From NCBI GenBank assembly GCA_024220525.1, contig JAMYWO010000031.1, positions 1 through 64,000 of the forward strand: a DNA stretch of 64,000 nucleotides, read 5' to 3'. Below, one piece after another: positions 57,806-64,000 of the stretch; position 1 is the stretch's first letter, and every line of letters begins with the position of its first letter. Both the position numbers and the translations under genes were made by a program. This DNA comes from Cochliopodium minus. Lineage: Eukaryota; Discosea; Himatismenida; Cochliopodiidae. The notes below the pieces were generated by a model. The model worked only from the letters and a program-made list of their open reading frames with translations, searched no databases and was not told the DNA's origin.

Positions 57806-57988
57806 TTTGTCACACACAAGCAACAAAATCAATTTTTTTTTAAATTGGTTGAAATAATTAATACTTGGATAGGAAAATGAGTCATGATAATATAAAAAAT
57901 GTGCATCAACGATGATATAATGGCAATGTTCGAACAAACATTACTATTTGCTTTTAAAAAATTAATATTTTAATTTATTTCATTAAAT

Positions 57989-58739
57989 TCATATTTTCTC
58001 ATCATCGTTTCTATTCACCGGGTTACCTTGATATATGATCTTTGTCTGTGAAGATACCAAACCAGGTGAATCTGTTATCTCTGTGACCTTAAAATGAATT
58101 GTATCATTTGAATCCTAGAAGAAGAAAAAAAAACAAAATTTTGTGAATACATCATATCGTTAATAAACGTTATGTTAGTTCAATAATATGACTCAATTTA
58201 TATAGATTCAAAAAAAATTTCGAATATTTAGTCCTAATGGTAAATTAGGATTCAAATTTAATATTTTTTTAATTTACCATTGAAAAAGCAAGAATATCTC
58301 CTTGAGCGATTGGCAATTCAGTACCTTCAAAATGGGGCGAGAGATATTGCTGAAATATGTTCTCATTAGTTTGATTTTTGATTGTATCTTGGAATGGAAG
58401 GATGGTCACGCTGCTTGCTACTTTTAGATCGCTCACTTGATTTACTGAAACATGATTTCCTAATTCTGCACGTACGTTCTTCCTGGCAACTTTGTTCATT
58501 CTAATTTTGTTGGATTCAACGGATGGATCACCTATCAGTATGAAATATGATTTTCTCTTTCCCTCAATCACTCCAAATTTGCTTTCGTTTGTTGAGATTT
58601 TTTCTAATATATCTTTATTTATGAACACAACATGATTATCATCATCTTCAAAGTCTTCCACCTCAAATTGTTGAGATGAGCTCAAATTACGATCAAGAAG
58701 ATTATCAACTAACAATTTATCTGAGAGATTGTCTTTCAT
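57989..58739 (-). CDS. Stand-alone Cdc48/p97 N-domain protein
   Basis: Two exons, 58739-58278 and 58114-57989, spliced in phase 0, give 195 residues. The whole length aligns with the N-terminal adaptor-binding domain of Cdc48/p97: FGVIEGKRKSYFILIGD, KIRMNKVARKNVRAELGNHVSV (p97 [22 protein letters not shown]), VTILPFQDTIKNQTNENIFQQYL, PIAQGDILAFSM, then HFKVTEITDSPGLVSSQTKI and YQGNPVNRNDDE. It stops where p97 would continue into the first AAA ATPase, and no AAA motif occurs downstream on this strand. It would lack ATPase activity but could compete for p97 cofactors (UBX, Ufd1/Npl4 or VIM types) or act as a cofactor itself. That role is an inference. Confidence 0.85.
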
Positions 58740-58911
58740 TTTTTTAATTTTTATATTTTTTATTTACAATTGAAATTTTGATAAATATCTATTGATTAAT
58801 TGGGGCAAGCTGAAGACTTGTATGTGATCAATTTCAAATAAATATAAAAATATAAAAAAAAACTTTAAATTTGAAATTTATTTTTTCTTTTTGTAATTTT
58901 GATAAAGAGGG

Positions 58912-59963
58912 ATGGAGGAAAATCAATCAACAATTGATGAATATTCTGAAGCAGCAAACATTATCAGGTATTGTAAATAAAATAAAAAAAAGATTGTTAA
59001 CCTTTTACATTTTTTTCATTGAAACAGATTGTTTTTGGAATTGGGACCAATTGGTAAATAATACAATGATAANNNNNNNNNNNNNNNNNNNNNNNNNNNN
59101 NNNNNNNNNNNNNNNNNNNNNNNNNNNNNNNNNNNNNNNNNNNNNNNNNNNNNNNNNNNNNNNNNNNNNNNNTTTGAATTTGAAACCAACTTTAACAACT
59201 CTGGGTCTTACACTTTGGGAAACAACAATAAAAAAGCATCAAGAACCACAAGTGGAGGAACTTCAACAATAACCAGCAAAACATTATTCAAAGGATCTGG
59301 GAAATATACCTTTGAAATGTAAGATTAATGATTGAATTAGGAACAAAATATTTATATTTTTTTTTTATTGACTTGAAAAGAAACCTCAATTGCATGCATC
59401 CTGGTTCATATTGCTTTGGTGTTGTCAGCAATACATTTTCTGAATGGACCAATTACGCATGTAATTCTCAACAGGTAGAAAGAACTATCCAAATAATAAA
59501 TAACATTAATCATAAAAATGTTGTGAAATAATCTCAAATATATATTTGTTCTTATATATATGTTGTTTATTAATCTATTAAAATTTCCTATCATTTTTTT
59601 AATTACAAATTTTATTTTTTTTCTCTCATAGGGTCGTGCTTTGTGTGGAGATGGTTATATGGGATCCAGTGATGGAAGTAGAGACTCATCCTTTCACTAC
59701 AATGGTTAAAAATTTTTATTTTTTTTTTGATTTTTAATTTAAATTTCTTTTTTAATTTTATTTTTTTTGTAGGTAACAGTAATTTAGTCTTTATTTTGGA
59801 CCTTGACAGCAAGCAAATCACCTTACACTCAAAGGGGAATGACAGCATCACCTACAACACCAGCATTTCTAGTCTTTCTACTGAAAATGGAGTTCGCTTG
59901 GCTGCAAGTATGGGTTCTTCTGGTGAGTTTGTCGAAGTTGTCAATGTCAAGTACTCCAAGTGA
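58912..59963 (+). CDS. SPRY-like domain protein, interrupted by a gap
   Basis: Exons 58912-58967 (MEENQSTIDEYSEAAN), 59028-59053, an exon partly lost in the 100-N gap and ending 59318, 59381-59474, 59632-59704 and 59773-59963. After the gap the protein reads SGSYTLGNNNKKASRTT, then KGSGKYTFEI, GSYCFGVVSNTF, GRALCGDGYMGS and LVFILDLDSKQITLHSKGND. This follows the SPRY/B30.2 layout (sGkwtFEv...iGv...lDl..gtisf). SPRY domains bind partner proteins in many regulatory settings. Total length is unknown because of the gap. Confidence 0.65.
59073..59172. other. 100-N scaffold gap
   Basis: 100 Ns inside the SPRY-like gene; part of an exon and intron is missing. Confidence 0.95.
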
Positions 59964-60054
59964 GATAATTTAAAAATGGGATAAACTTTGAATATACCTT
60001 TTTTTGATTAAAATGTTTAAAAATTACTTCAAAAATATTAATGAGGGAAAAAAT

Positions 60055-62352
60055 TTATTGAGTTTTAAAGTAAATTTGCATAAACATTTTGATGATAATA
60101 AATAGAATTGGCTTTGGAACTTTTACTTTGATCACTCTCAAACTAATTATCAAAGTATCGATTTTTCTCTTGTGAGACCTTTTAACTAGATAATGAAACT
60201 CTTTTTTCCAAATCTCTTTGTTCTTGTAATCCTCTATGATTTCCGATAGATAGGGGTTCGATTTAGCATATATCTCCTAAGTTTAAGAAAAATGAAAAAT
60301 AATTGTGGTAATTTTTCAATAATAATTAGGGATGTCCAAAAATATTATAACACTTTAGTAAAAATTTTGAATCCGCTAACAAAGATGTAATCTTTGGACA
60401 TGTCTAATAATAAATAAAAAATTACAAAAGTGGTTAAAGGAAAAAAAGCTTTGTGAAACAAAAGAGTGTAAATGATTTCGATTTTGTTTTGAATCTTCTC
60501 AAAATTTGCTTGTACAACATAACATAATGGAGAGCCAAAGATTTTTGTGGGAAGTTTCAAGTTCATTTTCTTGTAAATAAACTCCCTAACAATCAAATGG
60601 TTTGCTTTTTTTTTTAAAAAAAAAACAATAAAAAATAATTTTATTTGATTTTTGGATTACTTTTGACTGGCTTTACGTCAATTGAATTTCCTCCACATGC
60701 ATAGTGGAAAGGAGTAGCTCCATTTTTTTGCGACAAATTGTAAGCTCCATCCTCGAAAAACCTTTTAAAAAAGATTAAAAATGGAAAAAAAAGTAAAATA
60801 AAAAAATTTTGGAACAATTTGACTAATTCAACTGAATTGTTATCATTGCAGCAGAGCTGATGGAACGGTGTTTTATAAAATTCATTAACCAAATTAGGAT
60901 CTAAAAAAAAAAAAAAAAACATTAAAAAAAATAAGTAATTAAATATTAAAAAAATAAGAAAATGCCAATTTATTGAGATAAAAAGAAATTCTATCAGAAA
61001 AACAAATATTTTTTACTCGCTTTGTTTTCAAAGAAAAAGGAAACTAACTCAACAGAAAGGGAAGCGTTTGAGCAAATATAGAAGAAGGGTGTTTCACTTT
61101 TGTAATTAAATAAGTTTGGATTCTTTTCAAAAAAATAAATAAATAATAAAAGATTTGTTTGAAATATTTTTTGTATTCAATTTATTTGTTTAAATAATTT
61201 TGTTTGATATTGATATTATTATCTTTTATTTCTTTTTTAATATTTTGTTTCAATAATTTATATTTATATTTATTTATTTTTATATTTATTTATTTATCTT
61301 TATATTTATTACTTTTTTATTAATTTTTTTTTATTTTTTTTTATTTTACAGCAGAATTTTCAAAAATGAGTTGTGCCATTTGTGTGTTGATTAGGGGGTT
61401 TTGAGATAAATAGTGAAAGGGTGTGAGAAAATTGGTGGGTCCCTTGACATTTGGATTTGCTTTGTGTTCCAAAAAAGCACTCAATATCTCGCTGGTAATT
61501 GTTTCTTTTTGGCAAATTTGGTGGAACGCATTAATTTCTTCTCCCATTAAATTAGGGTCGCCCTTGTTTTCCAGAACTAGCTGTATTGTCTCTTTTGTTA
61601 ATTAATAATTTAAATATTTTTTTAAAATTTTAAAATAATTCTTTTTTAAAAGGATTTTTATTTTTAAAATGATTTTTATTTTTAAATGATTTTTATTTTT
61701 AAAATTATTTTTTTTTAATTTTTTAACAGTTTTATTTAATTTTTACCTAGACACAAATTTTGGTTGTCACATACTTCATGAAAAGGTGTTACATCCTCAG
61801 AACTTAATAGATTTGGTTCTTATAGTTGAAAAAGAAGAAATATAAAATTAACAAAACAAATTTTTTTTATTTTTTATTTATTTTTTATTTTTTTTTAATT
61901 TTTGTTAATTTTTTTTTAAATTTTTTTCTTTTGTTGATAATTTTTTCAAATTTTTTTTTACCGGCTTTGTTTTCAACAAACAATTTTATTATATGAGCAG
62001 AATCTCTTCTTCTGCAAATGGCATGAAAGGGAGTGATCTTATCAGAGTTGATGAGATTAGGATCAGCTCCATGTTCAAAGAGATGTGCGAAGAGATCCCT
62101 GTCGTTGTTCTGGCCCAAGGAGAGGAGATGTAATGGAGATTCCTTGTATCTGTTCTTCGCATTGGGATCTCCCTTCCTCTTCAAGATCATTTTGATGAGA
62201 TTTGACTTGATATCCTTCTTTTCTTCTACACATAGGATATGCAGGAAGCTATTCTTCGATTGCTTTTCTTTGTGATTGATTATGATCCCTATAGTGGATT
62301 CTTCGAGTGATTTTATCAATGTTTTTTCATCGAATTGATTGGATTTCAGCAT
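60055..62352 (-). CDS. Eight-exon ankyrin-repeat protein with C-terminal WS/PK-type box
   Basis: Exons 62352-61962, 61818-61747, 61591-61350, 61122-61017, 60900-60816, 60761-60661, 60604-60426 and 60276-60055 all keep phase and give 465 residues. Ankyrin repeats of the style GDPNAKNRYKESPLHLLSL, ADPNLINSDKITPFHAIC, NPNLFNYKSETPFFYIC and NPNLVNEFYKTPFHQLC run from about residue 30 to 370, usually one per exon. The C-terminus reads DYKNKEIWKKEFHYLV...KVPKPILFIIIKMF and matches the tails of the 13-kb ankyrin and 9.5-kb RCC1 proteins. The last three exons are easily missed because a false stop lies just past the donor at 60660. Probably an adaptor protein. Confidence 0.82.
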
Positions 62353-62640
62353 TTGAAGGAACTATGATTATTAAATATTTGAGAATCAAAATTGATGATT
62401 GATTTCAAGTATATTTTCTTGGATTTAAAATCTTGGTGATTACAATATATTTGTACAATGATTTATATTAAAAATTTTTTTGGGAATGCTCATTGTGACC
62501 CTGAATAACATATCTTTATTCTTTTTCTTACTTCTTCAGAAAAAAGAAATTTTTCTTTTGAATTCATTTTTTTTTATTGAAATATAAACTTTATTGCAAA
62601 GTCAAGAAAGTTATTAAAAAAAAATTTTTTTTTAATTTCC
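62353..62640. other. Spacer with a dispersed sequence block
   Basis: About 62402-62515 resembles 32405-32530 (shared TTTCAAGTATATT, ATGCTCATT and GAATAACATA). No gene seen. Confidence 0.45.
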
Positions 62641-62650
62641 ATTAAACAAA

Positions 62651-63671
62651 TCACAAAGAATCATCTTCATCTTCACTTTGGACTCTAGTCTCCAAACACT
62701 TGAAATGCTTGCGCCACTTATCAACAATCAAAAGAAAGTTGGAGATGGCGCAAAGAAGAAGAGCAAAAACCATCAAGTTGAATGAAGATCCCAAAAGGGC
62801 GTTTCCCTGGATCGAAGAGTAGTAGGCTTTGACCATTGGGTGAACGCCTCCCCATATTGCTATTGTAATCAAAATTCCTGTGAAAAAAAAAATTGTTGTC
62901 AAATATTTTTTAAATGTAAATAAAATAAAATTTTAAAACAAAAAAATTTAAAACAAACAAAAATATTAAACAATTTTTTACCGAAAAAAGATCCAATAGT
63001 AGTGATAATCGCCAAAGATGAGGCTTGATCTTCTGGAAGTGTTTTCACTTGTCTGAAAGCACCTTTTAAAAAAAAATAAAGTCAAAAAAAATCAATAAAA
63101 TTAAACAAATTTAAAAAATAATAATTTTTACACAAAAATTGAATAAATAGAGCGATAACTTGAGATATGATAGATATAATGATAAATACACCCGCTGCAG
63201 TACCATACTTGTGTAGTTTGAAAAGAATATTACAATAATTTTGTGTGTCTTCGGGAAGGTTCTTGGAATAGCACTTATTTTGATTCAAAACAGTGTAATA
63301 TGTGACTAAAAAATAAAAAATAACAATTAAAAAAAATAAGAACATAGAATCAAAAAAATGATTAAAAAAGAAAAATAAAAATAAAAATAAAAAATTCATT
63401 AAAAATAAAATAAAATATAAATAATTAATTATAGATTTTAAAAAACTGATTAAATTATTACCATATATTTTGTCGAGATATCTTGAGACACCAAACAAAC
63501 CATATACTGCAACATCATCTTTGTGTGTGATCTCTTCCCACTTCCCCCCGTTCAAAGAAAGAAAAGACAACAAAATGACGAAAAGAAAGATGACGAAGGA
63601 GATGAACCCCAACACCTTGGGTTTAGAAGGAAGGATGATCACAAAATTGCTTCCAAATAAATCTCTTGCAC
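62651..63671 (-). CDS. Four-helix membrane protein (claudin/MARVEL-like layout), 5' exon missing
   Basis: Four exons in phase: 63671-63462, about 63305-63130, about 63062-62984 and about 62880-62651. The first opens after TTTAG in phase 1 and has no ATG, so a 5' exon lies upstream or beyond the window. Four hydrophobic segments are seen: GFISFVIFLFVILLSFL, TAAGVFIIISIISQVIALF, SLAIITTIGSFFGILITIAI and SFNLMVFALLLCAISNFLLI. The first loop contains W, GLFG and two Cys (NKCYSK, NYCNIL), a layout like claudin/PMP22 proteins. The cytosolic tail is acidic (SEDEDDSL). Function unknown. Confidence 0.68.
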
Positions 63672-64000
63672 CTAAATTGTATTTGCGGAGATTAAATGAG
63701 TTTTTTTTTCTGTTTTCTTTCAGTTATTATTTGTAAATCTTCAATATTTCATTAGGATATTGAATCATTGCAAATCAATGATAAAATTAATTAATTTGCC
63801 ATGTATTGAGATAATTGAGAAATAAATATTTATTTAAAATGGATGTTGTGATTAGGTTTTGAATAACCAATTTACATATTTCTTCAAATGAAAATAATTT
63901 GATTTTTCTTATGATAATCAATCATTTTTCTTATCAATCATTCATTTTTCACCAAATAAGACTTAAATTAGAAATTTTAATGTTCCATTCAGATTTAAAA
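63672..64000. other. AT-rich end of window
   Basis: No coding signal that I can support; it may hold the first exon of the membrane protein gene. Confidence 0.4.

Noticed and set aside
60241-60280. tRNA T-loop-like GGGGTTCGATT
   Set aside because: No cloverleaf partner stems nearby, and it lies within the last ankyrin exon and its acceptor.
60330-60400. Short inverted match ATGTCCAAA / TTTGGACAT
   Set aside because: Only nine bases per arm in AT-rich intron sequence; expected by chance.
60641-60922. Apparent end of the ankyrin gene at 60641
   Set aside because: A donor at 60660 and two further exons keep phase and supply the conserved C-terminal box; the stop lies in an intron.

Overview
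The window comes from an AT-rich, intron-rich microbial eukaryote. Almost every gene is split by short T/A-rich introns (mostly GTAAA...AG) and uses standard stop codons. The gene content (RCC1, ankyrin and Sel1 repeats, a fungal-type Zn2Cys6 factor with a PAS domain, mucin-like surface proteins, collagen-like proteins) suggests a free-living amoeboid protist. I lean towards Amoebozoa, Heterolobosea or Anaeramoeba-like lineages but cannot choose from sequence alone. Exon joins were worked out by hand from splice signals and phase, so single boundaries may be off by a base or two. I saw no rRNA, tRNA, CRISPR array, retrovirus-like element or Polinton.

Layout. 0-9 kb: a GC-rich inverted repeat, a decayed ubiquitin-like/zinc-finger gene, a calmodulin-like gene, a triose-phosphate-transporter-family gene and a large Cys-rich mucin-like surface protein. 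9-17 kb: an RCC1-repeat protein, a Zn2Cys6-PAS transcription factor, an ankyrin protein and a large GTPase with a coiled coil. 17-27 kb: a tandem pair of four-helix membrane proteins, a lysyl-hydroxylase (PLOD)-like glycosyltransferase, exosome subunit RRP42, and a zinc-finger/Sel1 protein. 27-32 kb: a complete NPC1-like gene. 32-45 kb: a second mucin-like surface protein, an unknown 380-residue protein, a divergent signal-peptide HSP70, a GT41 (O-GlcNAc-transferase-like) gene and an FkbM-like methyltransferase. 45-53 kb: a secreted DUF4082-collagen protein, a partial copy of it, and a GLUG-like surface protein whose two halves are out of order in the assembly. 53-64 kb: a second RCC1 gene, an EDEM (GH47) gene, a stand-alone Cdc48 N-domain protein, a SPRY-like gene interrupted by a gap, an eight-exon ankyrin gene and a four-helix membrane protein.

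Themes. Many genes serve the secretory pathway and cell surface (PLOD-like, EDEM, luminal-type HSP70, sugar-phosphate transporter, NPC1, mucin-like and collagen-like proteins). Two ankyrin proteins and one RCC1 protein end in the same C-terminal domain, which looks like an adaptor box. Coding sequences on both strands shift from A-ending codons near the 5' end to T/C/G-ending codons near the 3' end.

The assembly has two 100-N gaps and four single-N joins. Three of the four single Ns border sequence duplicated elsewhere in the window, so local order around 49-52.6 kb should not be trusted.
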